Source of the DNA: Pseudomonadota bacterium
Lineage (GTDB): Bacteria; Pseudomonadota; Alphaproteobacteria; Azospirillales; Azospirillaceae
DNA length: 20,749 bases
NCBI GenBank assembly: GCA_023416455.1
Contig: JAEZHQ010000144.1
Location: forward strand, 1-20,749
Reading direction: 5' to 3'
Part shown: positions 1-7,660 of the stretch, piece after piece
How the letters are laid out: every line of letters begins with the position of its first letter
How positions within the stretch are numbered: position 1 is the first letter of the stretch
Position numbers and translations under genes: made by a program
The notes under the pieces: model-generated
What the model saw: the letters and a program-made list of their open reading frames with translations, nothing else
What the model was told of the DNA's origin: nothing
Databases searched by the model: none

Positions 1-31
1 GCTGCTTCCATCCGCATGACCAAGGCATTGG

Positions 32-1192
32 ATGATGACGACCATTTCCATTCGTCCCTTCACCGTTTCCGTGCCCGACGAGGTTCTGGAGGATCTCCGC
101 ACGCGCCTGCGGCGGACCGTGTGGCCCCGGACCATCCGCGACGGCGGCTGGCGCTACGGCACCGACCGGGACTACATGGCCCGGCTGCGCGACCACTGGC
201 TGGAGCGCTACGACTGGCGGGCCACCGAGGCGCGGATCAACCGCTTCGAGAACGTCATCGCCTCCGTCGACGGCTACGACATCCACGTCATCCGCGAGCG
301 CGGCAGCGGGCGCAACCCGCTGCCCCTGATCCTCAGCCACGGCTGGCCCGGCTCGGTGGTCGAGTTCCTCGACCTCATCGACGCGCTGGCCCATCCGGAG
401 AAGCACGGCGGGAACCCCGACGACGGCTTCGACGTGATCGTTCCCAGCCTGCCGGGCTACGGCTGGTCCTCGCCGCCGGCCGAGCCGATCACCACCCGCG
501 ACATGGCCCGCCTGTGGCAGCGCCTGATGGTCGACGGGCTCGGCTACCGGCGCTACGTCGCCCAGGGCGGCGACTGGGGCAGCCTGATCGCCTCCTGGCT
601 CGGGCTGGACTATCCCGACCACGTCAAGGCCATCCACATCAACATGATGGGGCTGCGTCCCTACACCGGGCCGGACAGCGCCCCGATCACGGCCGAGGAG
701 GAGGCCTGGCTGAAGTTCGCCCGCCGGCGCCTGCACTGGGAGGACGCCTACCAGCGCGTCCAGGGCACCAAGCCGGCGACGCTCGCCTTCGGGCTGTCGG
801 ACTCCCCGATCGGGCTGGCCGCCTGGATCATCGAGAAGTTCTACGGCTGGAGCGTCCGGGATGGGCAGGAGCCGCCCTTCGACATGGACCGGCTGATCGA
901 CAACGTGATGGTCTATTGGACGACCAACAGCATCGCCTCCTCGGTCTGGCTCTACACCGCGGCGCGCCACGTCGGCGGGATGGGGCTGGGGCAGGGCGAA
1001 TGGATCGGCACGCCGACCGGCTTCCTGTCCTTCCCCAACGACCTGTTCCCGCCGCCGCCGGACGCCTGGGTCGCGCGGGTCTACAACTGCGTGCACCGCC
1101 GCGACCTGCCGGAGGGGGGCCATTTCGCCGCGATGGAGCGGGGGCAGGATCTGGTCGAGGACGTCCGGACCTTCTTCGCCGCCTACCGCTGA
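32..1192 (+). CDS. Epoxide hydrolase (alpha/beta-hydrolase fold, EHN N-terminal domain)
   Basis: Predicted cytosolic epoxide hydrolase of 386 aa that would open an epoxide to a diol through an Asp ester intermediate. The first ~110 residues match the EHN domain of microsomal/juvenile-hormone-type epoxide hydrolases. Visible motifs are the oxyanion-hole HGWPG (H103-G107), the nucleophile elbow GGDWGS with Asp181, and the C-terminal GGHF with the general-base His364. No signal peptide is seen. The start at 32 is supported by AAGG at 22-25; ATG 35 is an equally possible second codon. A reading frame from the left edge ends with TGA at 33-35, so an upstream gene may overlap by ATGA, but only about 10 codons of it are visible. 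The CoA ligase follows after 50 bp, suggesting co-transcription from a promoter outside the window. The substrate is unknown. The family call is strong; the specific substrate class (terpenoid or other hydrophobic epoxide) is inference from the neighbours. Confidence 0.9.
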   Translation: MMTTISIRPFTVSVPDEVLEDLRTRLRRTVWPRTIRDGGWRYGTDRDYMARLRDHWLERYDWRATEARINRFENVIASVDGYDIHVIRERGSGRNPLPLILSHGWPGSVVEFLDLIDALAHPEKHGGNPDDGFDVIVPSLPGYGWSSPPAEPITTRDMARLWQRLMVDGLGYRRYVAQGGDWGSLIASWLGLDYPDHVKAIHINMMGLRPYTGPDSAPITAEEEAWLKFARRRLHWEDAYQRVQGTKPATLAFGLSDSPIGLAAWIIEKFYGWSVRDGQEPPFDMDRLIDNVMVYWTTNSIASSVWLYTAARHVGGMGLGQGEWIGTPTGFLSFPNDLFPPPPDAWVARVYNCVHRRDLPEGGHFAAMERGQDLVEDVRTFFAAYR

Positions 1193-1242
1193 GCTTCGGG
1201 GACCCCGCGCCAAGACGGGCGATCCCCTCTGGGAGGATGACC

Positions 1243-2730
1243 ATGAATGTTTGCGAACTTCTGTGCCGGCACGAGGCCACGTTCCGGGCCAAGCCCGTCG
1301 TCACCTGGGCCGGCGCCGGGGTCGGCTACGCGGCCTTCACGGCCGAGGCGTCGGGTCTGGCCCAGGAGTTGCGGCGCCGGGGAATCCGGCGCGGCGACCG
1401 GGTGGTCCTGCTCGCCACCAACAAGCCGTCCTGGCTGACCACCTTCTTCGCGGTCGCCGCGGTCGGGGCGGTGCTGGTGCCGGTCAACCCCGACCTGACC
1501 GCGCCCGAGGTCGCCTACATCGTCGACCACTGCCAGCCGTCGCTGGTCTTCTGCGACGACGGGCTGCGGCGCCTGCTGCCGCCGCTGCCCGCCGGCACCG
1601 CCGTGCTTCCCGTGGGTCCGGCGGACGCCGCCGGGCCGGAGCCCTTCGCCTGGGAGGCGATGGCGGCGGACGACCCGCTCGCCATCTTCTACACCTCCGG
1701 CACCACCGGCCGCCCGAAGGGCGTGGTCATCACCCACGGCAACGAGACCTTCGCCGCCCCCATGTGGTCGGGGCACCTGCGCATCACGCCCGACGACGCG
1801 GCGCTGGTGGTCGGCCCGCTGGCCTTCATCTTCCCGCTGATCCTGAACGGGCTGACCAGCCTGTGCGGCGGCGCCACGCTCGTCCTGCTCGACCGTTTCC
1901 ACCCGCAGGCCGCCTACGAGGCGATCGTCCGGCACGGCGTGACGGTGATGATGGGCGTTCCGACCATGTACATCATGCTGCACGGCTGGGCCGAGGGCCG
2001 CGCGCTGGCGCCCCACCGCCTGCGGCTGTGCGTGTCGGGTGGCGCGAGCCTGTCCTGGAACTTCGCGACCGCCTTCAAGGAGCGGTTCGGGGTCCCGCTC
2101 CAGGATCTCTGGGGGCTCACCGAAGGCACGCCGATGACCAGCTACGACCCCGCGGTCGAGCCCGACGGCCATCCCGGCTCCTGCGGCCGGCCGCTGCCGG
2201 GCTGCGAGGTCCGGATCATCGACGGCGACGGGGCCTTCCTGCCGGCGGGCGGCATCGGCGAGGTCGTCGCCCGCGGCCGGAACGTCATGGCCGGCTACTA
2301 CCGCAACCCGGAGGCGACGGCGCAGACTCTCGTCGACGGCTGGCTGCGCACCGGCGACCTCGGCCGCTTCGACGAGGAGGGGCGCCTCTACATCGTCGGC
2401 CGCAAGAAGGACGTGATCATCCGCGCCGGCACCAACATCTATCCGGCGGAGATCGAGAACGTGCTGTTCCGCCACCCGGCCGTGGCCGAATGCGCGGTGG
2501 TGGGCCAGCCCGACGCGGTCCTGGGCGAGAGCGTCAGCGCCTTCCTGGTGCTGCGCGAGGGCGAGGCGGCGGCGCCGGAGGCGCTGGCCGCCTTCTGCGC
2601 CGGGCGGCTGGCCGACTACAAGGTGCCGGCCAGCTTCGCCGTGGTGGACAGCCTGCCCAAGGGTCCGACGGGCAAGATCCTCAAGCGCAAGCTGGTGCGC
2701 GCGGCCGAAAGCCCGGCGGGCGCGGCATGA
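1243..2730 (+). CDS. AMP-forming acyl-CoA synthetase (fatty acid/aromatic acid CoA ligase)
   Basis: Class I adenylate-forming enzyme of 495 aa that activates a carboxylic acid to its acyl-AMP and then its CoA thioester. Motifs occur in the usual order: P-loop YTSGTTGRPKG at residues 150-160, a GLTEGTPM A5-like motif, GWLRTGDLGRF with the ribose-binding Asp, the hinge GRKKDVIIRAG, and the C-terminal PKGPTGKILKRKL with the catalytic Lys478. Length and complete motifs indicate an intact enzyme. GGGAGG at 1231-1236 gives normal spacing to ATG 1243; ATG 1237 directly abuts it and is less likely. The same frame stays open back to base 16, but that part lies antiparallel in meaning to the epoxide hydrolase frame and is not coding. 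The stop overlaps the next gene's earliest ATG (ATGA), so the racemase is probably translationally coupled. Acid specificity cannot be read; pairing with the racemase suggests a 2-methyl-branched acid. Confidence 0.93.
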   Translation: MNVCELLCRHEATFRAKPVVTWAGAGVGYAAFTAEASGLAQELRRRGIRRGDRVVLLATNKPSWLTTFFAVAAVGAVLVPVNPDLTAPEVAYIVDHCQPSLVFCDDGLRRLLPPLPAGTAVLPVGPADAAGPEPFAWEAMAADDPLAIFYTSGTTGRPKGVVITHGNETFAAPMWSGHLRITPDDAALVVGPLAFIFPLILNGLTSLCGGATLVLLDRFHPQAAYEAIVRHGVTVMMGVPTMYIMLHGWAEGRALAPHRLRLCVSGGASLSWNFATAFKERFGVPLQDLWGLTEGTPMTSYDPAVEPDGHPGSCGRPLPGCEVRIIDGDGAFLPAGGIGEVVARGRNVMAGYYRNPEATAQTLVDGWLRTGDLGRFDEEGRLYIVGRKKDVIIRAGTNIYPAEIENVLFRHPAVAECAVVGQPDAVLGESVSAFLVLREGEAAAPEALAAFCAGRLADYKVPASFAVVDSLPKGPTGKILKRKLVRAAESPAGAA

Positions 2731-2753
2731 CATCGGGAAGGGGGATGCAGGGA

Positions 2754-3902
2754 ATGGGACCTCTCCAGGGCCTCAAGGTCGTCGAAATGGCCGGGATCGG
2801 GGCCGGGCCGTTCTGCGGCATGCTGCTGTCGGACATGGGGGCGGACGTCGTCCGTCTGGACCGGCTGGCCTCGGCCGGGCTCGGCTTCGATCCGGATCCC
2901 CGCTACGATTTCATCGGCCGCGGCCGGCGGTCGGTGGCGGTCGATCTCAAGGCGGCGGAGGGCGTGGCGACGGCGCTCCGCCTGATCGAACAGGCCGACG
3001 TGCTGATCGAGAGCTTCCGCCCCGGCGTGATGGAGCGGCTGGGGCTCGGCCCCGACCTCTGCCTCGCGCGCAACCCGCGGCTGGTCTACGGGCGCCTGAC
3101 CGGCTGGGGGCAGACCGGGCCGCTGGCCAGGGCCGCCGGGCACGACGTCAACTACATCGCCCTGACCGGCGCCCTCCACGCGACCGGCCCGCGGGAGGCC
3201 CCGCTGCCGCCCCTGAACCTCGTCGGCGACTTCGGGGGCGGCGCGCTCTATCTGGCCTTCGGCGTGGTGTGCGCGCTGCACGAGGCGCGGCGCTCGGGGC
3301 GGGGCCAGGTCATCGACGCCGCCATGGTCGACGGCGCCACCTCGCTGATGGCGATGATCTACGGGCTGGCCGCCGAAGGCCGCTGGCAGCCGGAGCGCCA
3401 GGCCAACCCGCTCGACGGGGGCGCCCCCTATTACGGAGTCTACGAGACGGGCGACGGCCGGCACGTGTCGATCGGGCCGATCGAGGGCAAGTTCTACGCC
3501 GACCTGCTGGAACGGCTGGGGCTCGCCGGCGACCCGCTGTTCGCCGACCAGAACGACCGCGCGCGCTGGCCGGCGATGCGCGAGCGGCTCGCCGCGGTGT
3601 TCCGGACGCGCAGCCGCGACGACTGGTCCAGCCTCCTGGAGGGGACCGACGTCTGCTTCGCCCCCGTCCTGTCCATGGCCGAGGCCCCCGGGCACGCGCA
3701 CATGCGCGCGCGCGGCGCCTTCGTCGCGGTCGACGGCCTGCCCCAGCCGGCCCCGGCCCCGCGCTTCAGCCGCACCGCCGGGGCGGTGCAGCGCCCGGCC
3801 CCGGCGCTCGGCCAGCATTCCGCCGAGGTGCTGGCCGAATGGGGCTTCACGGCGGCCGAGATCGACGCGCTGATCGCCCGGGGCAGCGTCCGCCAGGGGT
3901 GA
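2754..3902 (+). CDS. Alpha-methylacyl-CoA racemase (CoA-transferase family III fold)
   Basis: Family III CoA-transferase/racemase fold, best matched to alpha-methylacyl-CoA racemase, which interconverts (2R)- and (2S)-2-methylacyl-CoA so that stereospecific beta-oxidation can proceed. The N-terminus GPLQGLKVVEMAGIGAGPF is typical of this subgroup. The residues corresponding to the known catalytic set are all present: His130 in GHDVNYIALTG, Asp159 in GDFGGG, and Glu244 in GPIEGKFY (mycobacterial MCR His126, Asp156, Glu241). The His and Glu distinguish it from plain CoA transferases. Length is 382 aa from ATG 2754, close to the family's 360-380. In-frame ATGs at 2727 (overlapping the ligase stop) and 2745 are alternatives; GGGAAGGGGG at 2735-2744 is best spaced for 2754. 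It is the last gene of the first operon and is convergent with the LysR gene 31 bp away. A CoA-transferase role remains possible but less likely. Confidence 0.88.
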   Translation: MGPLQGLKVVEMAGIGAGPFCGMLLSDMGADVVRLDRLASAGLGFDPDPRYDFIGRGRRSVAVDLKAAEGVATALRLIEQADVLIESFRPGVMERLGLGPDLCLARNPRLVYGRLTGWGQTGPLARAAGHDVNYIALTGALHATGPREAPLPPLNLVGDFGGGALYLAFGVVCALHEARRSGRGQVIDAAMVDGATSLMAMIYGLAAEGRWQPERQANPLDGGAPYYGVYETGDGRHVSIGPIEGKFYADLLERLGLAGDPLFADQNDRARWPAMRERLAAVFRTRSRDDWSSLLEGTDVCFAPVLSMAEAPGHAHMRARGAFVAVDGLPQPAPAPRFSRTAGAVQRPAPALGQHSAEVLAEWGFTAAEIDALIARGSVRQG

Positions 3903-3933
3903 TGCCGTTCGAAGGACGGGCGTCCGGCCGCCG

Positions 3934-4833
3934 TCACTGGAACAGGTCGGACGCCCGCAGCGCCGCGCGGTAGAAGTCGATGAAATAGCGCACCTTCATG
4001 GACAGGTGCCGGGTCGAGGTGTAGACGGCGTTGATCTCCATCGGCGGCGGCACGTACTGCGGCAGCAGCGCCTTGACGGCGCCGGCCTCGATGTCGTCGC
4101 GCACGGCGTAGAGGCCGAGCACGCCGATCCCGAGCCCGGCCATCACCGCGTCGCGGATGGCGTCCGGGTTGTTCATGACCAGCGAGCCGCCGACCTTCAC
4201 CGCCTCCTCGCCCTTGGGGCCGTCGAAGGTCCAGACGTTGCGCGTCGACAGCAGGCTGTAGACGATGCAGTTGTGGTCGGCCAGGTCGCGCGGCGTGGCC
4301 GGCGTGCCGTGGCGCTCCAGATAGGCCGGCGCCGCGATCAGCACGCGCCGGCTGTGGCCCAGCTTGCGCGCGACGAAGCTGAGCCCGTTGAGATGGCCGA
4401 CCCGGATCGCCACGTCCACCCCTTCCTCGACCAGATCGACGAAGCGGTCGCTCATCGACAGCTCGATCCTCATCTGCGGGTAGCGGCGGGCGAAGGAGAT
4501 CACGTGGGGGACCACATGCTGCCGGCCGAAGGAGACCGGGGCGCTGACGCGCAGGGTGCCGGTCGGGCTGTAGCGGTGCCGGCCGACCTCCTGCTCGGCC
4601 GTCTCCAGGTCCTGGAGGATGCGGCTGCAATGCTCGAAGAAGTTCATGCCGGCCTCGGTCAGCCCGACGTGCCGCGTGGTCCGGGTCAGGAGCTGGACCC
4701 CCAGATGCTGTTCCAGCGCCGAGACGTGCTTGCTGACCGTCGACTGCTGCACGCCCATCTCCTGCGCCGTCGCCGAAAAGCTCCCGCTCTTGGCGACGCG
4801 CAGGAACACGTTCATCGCGGCCAACCGGTCCAT
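3934..4833 (-). CDS. LysR-family transcriptional regulator (CrgA/DmlR-like)
   Basis: LysR-type regulator of 299 aa, the usual family length. Residues 1-60 form the winged helix-turn-helix with the typical SFSATAQEMGVQQSTVSKHV recognition region, followed by LGVQLLTRTTRHVGLTEAG. The remainder is the periplasmic-binding-protein-like effector domain (TLRVSAPVSFGR, then GVDVAIRVG). ATG 4833 is chosen because the HTH begins at once (MDRLAAMNVF); the frame extends upstream but that part is unlike the family and would overlap the divergent promoter. The gene is divergent from livH (202-bp gap) and convergent with the racemase. A dyad with T-N11-A spacing lies in the divergent region, so it probably regulates itself and the liv-MDR-crotonase operon in response to a pathway acid or CoA ester. 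The effector is unknown. Confidence 0.93.
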   Translation of the reverse strand: MDRLAAMNVFLRVAKSGSFSATAQEMGVQQSTVSKHVSALEQHLGVQLLTRTTRHVGLTEAGMNFFEHCSRILQDLETAEQEVGRHRYSPTGTLRVSAPVSFGRQHVVPHVISFARRYPQMRIELSMSDRFVDLVEEGVDVAIRVGHLNGLSFVARKLGHSRRVLIAAPAYLERHGTPATPRDLADHNCIVYSLLSTRNVWTFDGPKGEEAVKVGGSLVMNNPDAIRDAVMAGLGIGVLGLYAVRDDIEAGAVKALLPQYVPPPMEINAVYTSTRHLSMKVRYFIDFYRAALRASDLFQ

Positions 4834-4871
4834 GTCGCCCCCATCCCGCCCCTGTTCATGCAGCGGCTTTG

Positions 4872-4877
4872 ATTGTA
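4872..4877 (-). promoter_or_regulatory. Possible -10 element of the LysR gene
   Basis: On the minus strand these bases read TACAAT, five of six matches to the sigma-70 -10 hexamer, about 40 bp before the regulator's start codon. No good -35 is seen at 16-18 bp. The LysR-type dyad at 4910-4926 lies just upstream, a position that would fit negative autoregulation. Confidence 0.3.
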
Positions 4878-4909
4878 TCGCACACAAACATATCACGCGC
4901 CGGACGACC

Positions 4910-4926
4910 AATTCCAATCTGGAATT
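4910..4926. promoter_or_regulatory. Candidate LysR operator (dyad with T-N11-A)
   Basis: AATTCCA-ATC-TGGAATT is a perfect 7-bp inverted repeat with a 3-bp spacer. It contains T at 4912 and A at 4924, i.e. the T-N11-A core typical of LysR recognition boxes. It sits in the AT-richer part of the 202-bp gap between the divergent LysR gene and livH. Its centre is about 67 bp upstream of the transcription start predicted for livH, matching the usual -65 recognition site of LysR activators. The dyad is seen; its function is inferred. Confidence 0.55.
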
Positions 4927-4948
4927 AATCATATTCGGACACGCCGCA

Positions 4949-4978
4949 TTCCGCCCCGCCCCCCGAGCCCGGCATAGT
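4949..4978 (+). promoter_or_regulatory. Possible activator-dependent promoter of livH operon
   Basis: TTCCGC (4949-4954) and CATAGT (4973-4978) with an 18-bp spacer form a weak sigma-70-like promoter, predicting a start near 4985. The poor -35 and the LysR box centred about 67 bp upstream fit an activator-dependent promoter. A competing pair, TTGATT (4869-4874) and TATCAC (4891-4896), lies upstream of the box. Confidence 0.3.
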
Positions 4979-5035
4979 CCGCCGGCCGGCCGGTGGAAAA
5001 AGCGCCGGCCCGACCAAGAAATGGGAGCGGGGGGG

Positions 5036-5929
5036 ATGGATCTGACGATCACCATAATCACGGACGCGCTGGTATTCTCGGCCTACCTGTTCATCGTCGC
5101 CTCGGGTCTGACGATCGTCTTCGGCGTGATGAAGGTCCTGAACGTGGCGCACGGGAGCATGTACGCCTGGGGGGCCTACGCCTCGGCCTTCATGATCAGC
5201 TACGGCTCGCAGCGGGGCTGGCCGGTCTGGACCGCGCTGGTGACGATCCCGCTGGCCGCCATGCTGGCCGGCGGCGCGCTCGGCTGGCTGCTGGAGAAGG
5301 GGCTGCGCGTCCTGCACGGACGGGACGAGGCGGTGGTCGTGCTCGCCACCTTCGGCGTCTTCCTGGTGCTGGAGGACCTGATCCTCGTGGTCTTCGGGAC
5401 CGACCCCTACATCGCCAGTGATCCCATGGTCGCGGCCGGGGCCGTGTCCATCGGCGGCGTGCTGCGCGACGGCTACGGGCTGCTGCTGATCCTGGTGGCC
5501 GGCGCGGTGGCCGCGGCCTGCCACCTGCTGCTGTCGCGGACGCGCCGGGGCAAGCTGCTCCAGGCGGTCATCCACGACCGCGAGATCAGCGCCGCGCTCG
5601 GCATCGACGCGGGGCGGATGATCACCGTGACCTTCGTCGCGGGGTCCGTGCTGGCCGCCTTCGCGGGGGCGCTGATGGCGCCGATGATCTCGGTGTCGCC
5701 CGGGCTGGGTGCGGAGATCATCGTCATGTCCTTCGCCGTGGTGGTGGTCGGCGGCATGGGCAGCATTCCCGGTGCGCTGATCGGGGCGCTGCTGGTCGGC
5801 GCCGTGCGCGCGACCGCGGTCCATCTCGTCCCCGAGATCGAGTTCTTCGTGATCTACGTGGTCATGGCGCTGACTCTCGCCTTCCGGAAGGAAGGCCTGT
5901 TCGTCCCGGTCAAGGCGAGGAAAATCTGA
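5036..5929 (+). CDS. livH: Branched-chain amino acid-type ABC transporter permease LivH
   Basis: Inner-membrane permease of 297 aa of the LivH family, one half of the channel of a branched-chain-amino-acid-type (HAAT) ABC importer. It has the usual opening with a first hydrophobic helix and the family signature GLTIVFGVMKVLNVAHGSMYAWGAY, which contains the NVAHG motif near residue 35; about eight hydrophobic segments follow, including a conserved VVVVGGMGSIPGALIGALL stretch. ATG 5036 is preferred because GGGAG at 5023-5027 is correctly spaced; ATG 5021 in frame is an alternative. Its stop overlaps the livM start (TGATG at 5927-5931). In catabolic clusters this family often imports aromatic, alicyclic or other carboxylic acids rather than leucine, which would fit the neighbouring CoA ligase. 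No binding-protein gene accompanies it here. Confidence 0.93.
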   Translation: MDLTITIITDALVFSAYLFIVASGLTIVFGVMKVLNVAHGSMYAWGAYASAFMISYGSQRGWPVWTALVTIPLAAMLAGGALGWLLEKGLRVLHGRDEAVVVLATFGVFLVLEDLILVVFGTDPYIASDPMVAAGAVSIGGVLRDGYGLLLILVAGAVAAACHLLLSRTRRGKLLQAVIHDREISAALGIDAGRMITVTFVAGSVLAAFAGALMAPMISVSPGLGAEIIVMSFAVVVVGGMGSIPGALIGALLVGAVRATAVHLVPEIEFFVIYVVMALTLAFRKEGLFVPVKARKI

Positions 5930-6879
5930 TGGCAACGGTTCGGTGGTGGACCCTGGCGGCGCCCCTGGCGCCGGTCCTGGCCATCCTGGCGGTCGGGCTG
6001 GCCGCCGGTGGATGGCTTCAGAACATACTTCTGGTGTCGACGGCGCGCGGGGTCGCCGTCCTCACGCTGGTCGTGCTGTGGCGGGCCGGCCTGGTGTCCT
6101 TCGGGCACGCGCTCTATTTCGGCCTCGGCGCCTATTCGGTGGCGATCCTGCGTGAGCATGCGGGCGTCCAGGAGGCGGCTTTGCTCATCCTCGCCGGCGG
6201 CGCCGTGGCGGCGGCGGTCGGGGTGGCCGCCGGCTTCCTGGTCCGGCGCTACCGCGGCATCTTCTTCGCGATGCTCAACCTCGCCTTCTCGATGATCCTC
6301 TACGGGGCGATCATCAAGAGCAGCGCGCTCGGCAGCACCGACGGCTTCTCGGTCGGCAGCGTGACGGTGCTGGGGGTCGGCGGCGACCCGGGGCTGACGC
6401 GGACCTGGCTGTTCGTGCTCACCGGCCTGGTCGCCATGGCCGCCGTGGTGGTGGTCGCCGCCCTGCTGAACGCGCCCATCGGCCGCTGCGCCCGCGCGAT
6501 CCAGGACAACGAGGTGCGCGTCGAGTATCTCGGCGTCTCGGTCGAGGGGGTCATCCACGTCTACTATGCGCTGTCCGCCCTGTTCACCGGCATCGCCGGC
6601 GCGCTGCTGGCCCTGTCGCTGGGACAGGTGGACCCGGACTCGATGGTCAACTGGACGGTCTCGGGCGAGCTGGTGTTCGTCACCATCCTCTCCGGCGCCG
6701 GCGGCATCGTCACGCCCTTCATCGCGTCGCTGCTGTTCGAGATCCTGCGCACCTACGCCTTCGAGCTGGCGCCCCACCTGTGGCACCTGATCATCGGGGC
6801 GACCCTGGTGGCGGTGATCGCCGTCCTTCCCGGCGGCCTCGCGTCGCTGCCCCTGCGGTGGAGGCGGGCCCATGGTTGA
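5929..6879 (+). CDS. livM: Branched-chain amino acid-type ABC transporter permease LivM
   Basis: Second permease subunit, 316 aa and strongly hydrophobic, with the LivM-like cytoplasmic motif GRCARAIQDNEVRVEYLGVSV, the loop that docks onto the ATPases. A typical LivM LVSFGHALYFGLGAYSVAIL segment lies near residues 55-75. GGCGAGG at 5914-5920 serves as ribosome binding site, and ATG 5929 overlaps the livH stop. The end overlaps livG by 8 bases, indicating a tightly coupled operon. It would pair with LivH in the inner membrane and be driven by LivG and LivF. Confidence 0.93.
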   Translation: MATVRWWTLAAPLAPVLAILAVGLAAGGWLQNILLVSTARGVAVLTLVVLWRAGLVSFGHALYFGLGAYSVAILREHAGVQEAALLILAGGAVAAAVGVAAGFLVRRYRGIFFAMLNLAFSMILYGAIIKSSALGSTDGFSVGSVTVLGVGGDPGLTRTWLFVLTGLVAMAAVVVVAALLNAPIGRCARAIQDNEVRVEYLGVSVEGVIHVYYALSALFTGIAGALLALSLGQVDPDSMVNWTVSGELVFVTILSGAGGIVTPFIASLLFEILRTYAFELAPHLWHLIIGATLVAVIAVLPGGLASLPLRWRRAHG

Positions 6880-7660
6880 GCCGGCGCCGCTCCTGGAGGT
6901 GCGGGACCTGTCGAAGTCCTTCGGCGCGCTTGCCGCCCTCGACTCCGTTTCGGTCGCCATCGCGCCGGCCGAGGTGGTGGGGATCATCGGCGCCAACGGC
7001 GCCGGCAAGACCACCTTCATCAACATCGTCACCGGCTATCTCGCCCCGACGGCCGGGACGGTCCGGTTCGCCGGCCGCGACATCACCGGCGTCCCGTCCC
7101 GGCGCCTGGTGCGCCACGGCGTCAGCCGCTCCTTCCAGGTGCCCCAGCTGTTCCAGAGTCTGACGGCGCGCGAGAACCTGATGTGCGCGATCGAGGCCGG
7201 CCGGCCCGGCTGGCGGGCCGCCCTGCGGCAGGGCGTCGACGGGGGCGACCACGCCCGCTGCGCGGAGATCCTGGCGGCCTTCGCGCTGACCGACTACCGC
7301 GACCGGCCGGCCGCGGCCCTGCCCCAGGGGGTGCGCAAGATCCTCGACATCGCCATGGCGATGGCGTCGGCGCCCCTGCTGCTTCTGCTCGACGAACCGA
7401 CCAGCGGAGTCAGCGCGGAGGAGAAGATGGAAATGATGGCGACCATCATGGACGGGCTGGCCAGGGCCGGGGTGACCGTCCTGTTCGTGGAGCACGACAT
7501 GGAGGTGGTGGAACGCTTCGTGGACCGCGTGCTGGCCTTCTACCAGGGCCGGATCATCTGCGACGCGCCGCCGGCGCAGGCCATGGCGGACGAGGGCGTG
7601 CGCCACCGCGTGATCGGCGTGGCGCCCGCGGGGACGGCGGAGGCCCGCCACCATGCTTGA
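6872..7660 (+). CDS. livG: ABC transporter ATP-binding protein LivG
   Basis: Cytoplasmic ATPase of 262 aa for the LivHM permease. The Walker A sequence GANGAGKTT lies at residues 40-48, the Q-loop in VSRSFQVPQLF, and Walker B in LLLLLDEPTSGVSAEE followed by the switch His in VLFVEHDMEVV. The ABC signature is unusual: ALPQGVRKILDIA where most LivG proteins have LSYGQQR or LSGGQ; the central Gly is kept but the preceding Ser is Pro. This variant needs comparison with other acid-transport members. The gene overlaps livM by 8 bp and livF by 8 bp (ATGCTTGA). The C-terminal extension beyond the ATPase core is typical of LivG. Confidence 0.93.
   Translation: MVEPAPLLEVRDLSKSFGALAALDSVSVAIAPAEVVGIIGANGAGKTTFINIVTGYLAPTAGTVRFAGRDITGVPSRRLVRHGVSRSFQVPQLFQSLTARENLMCAIEAGRPGWRAALRQGVDGGDHARCAEILAAFALTDYRDRPAAALPQGVRKILDIAMAMASAPLLLLLDEPTSGVSAEEKMEMMATIMDGLARAGVTVLFVEHDMEVVERFVDRVLAFYQGRIICDAPPAQAMADEGVRHRVIGVAPAGTAEARHHA

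Noticed and set aside
1..35. Possible 3' end of an upstream gene, with stop TGA at 33-35 overlapping the epoxide hydrolase start
   Set aside because: Only about 10 codons are visible and another frame closes at 17-19, so the frame cannot be chosen. It is noted in the epoxide hydrolase entry only.
16..1242. A long open frame running from base 16 into the CoA ligase, as if a 904-aa fusion protein
   Set aside because: Its first ~400 residues are Arg/Ala/Gly/Pro-rich and unlike any family, whereas the overlapping frame from 32 encodes a complete epoxide hydrolase. The open frame is an effect of high GC content.
1183..2733. Long minus-strand frame opposite the CoA ligase (516 aa), and similar long antisense frames elsewhere
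   Set aside because: The translations are His/Arg/Asp/Gly-rich shadow sequence, while the plus strand has full family motifs in this region.
3903..3933. Hairpin between the convergent racemase and LysR genes (GGAC-GGGC-GTCC)
   Set aside because: The stem is only 4 bp and overlaps no T-run; too weak to call a terminator.
4979..4995. CCGG-tandem sequence shared as a 15-mer with 10243-10257
   Set aside because: It is low-complexity GCCGGCC repeat, expected in DNA of this composition; not treated as a mobile repeat.
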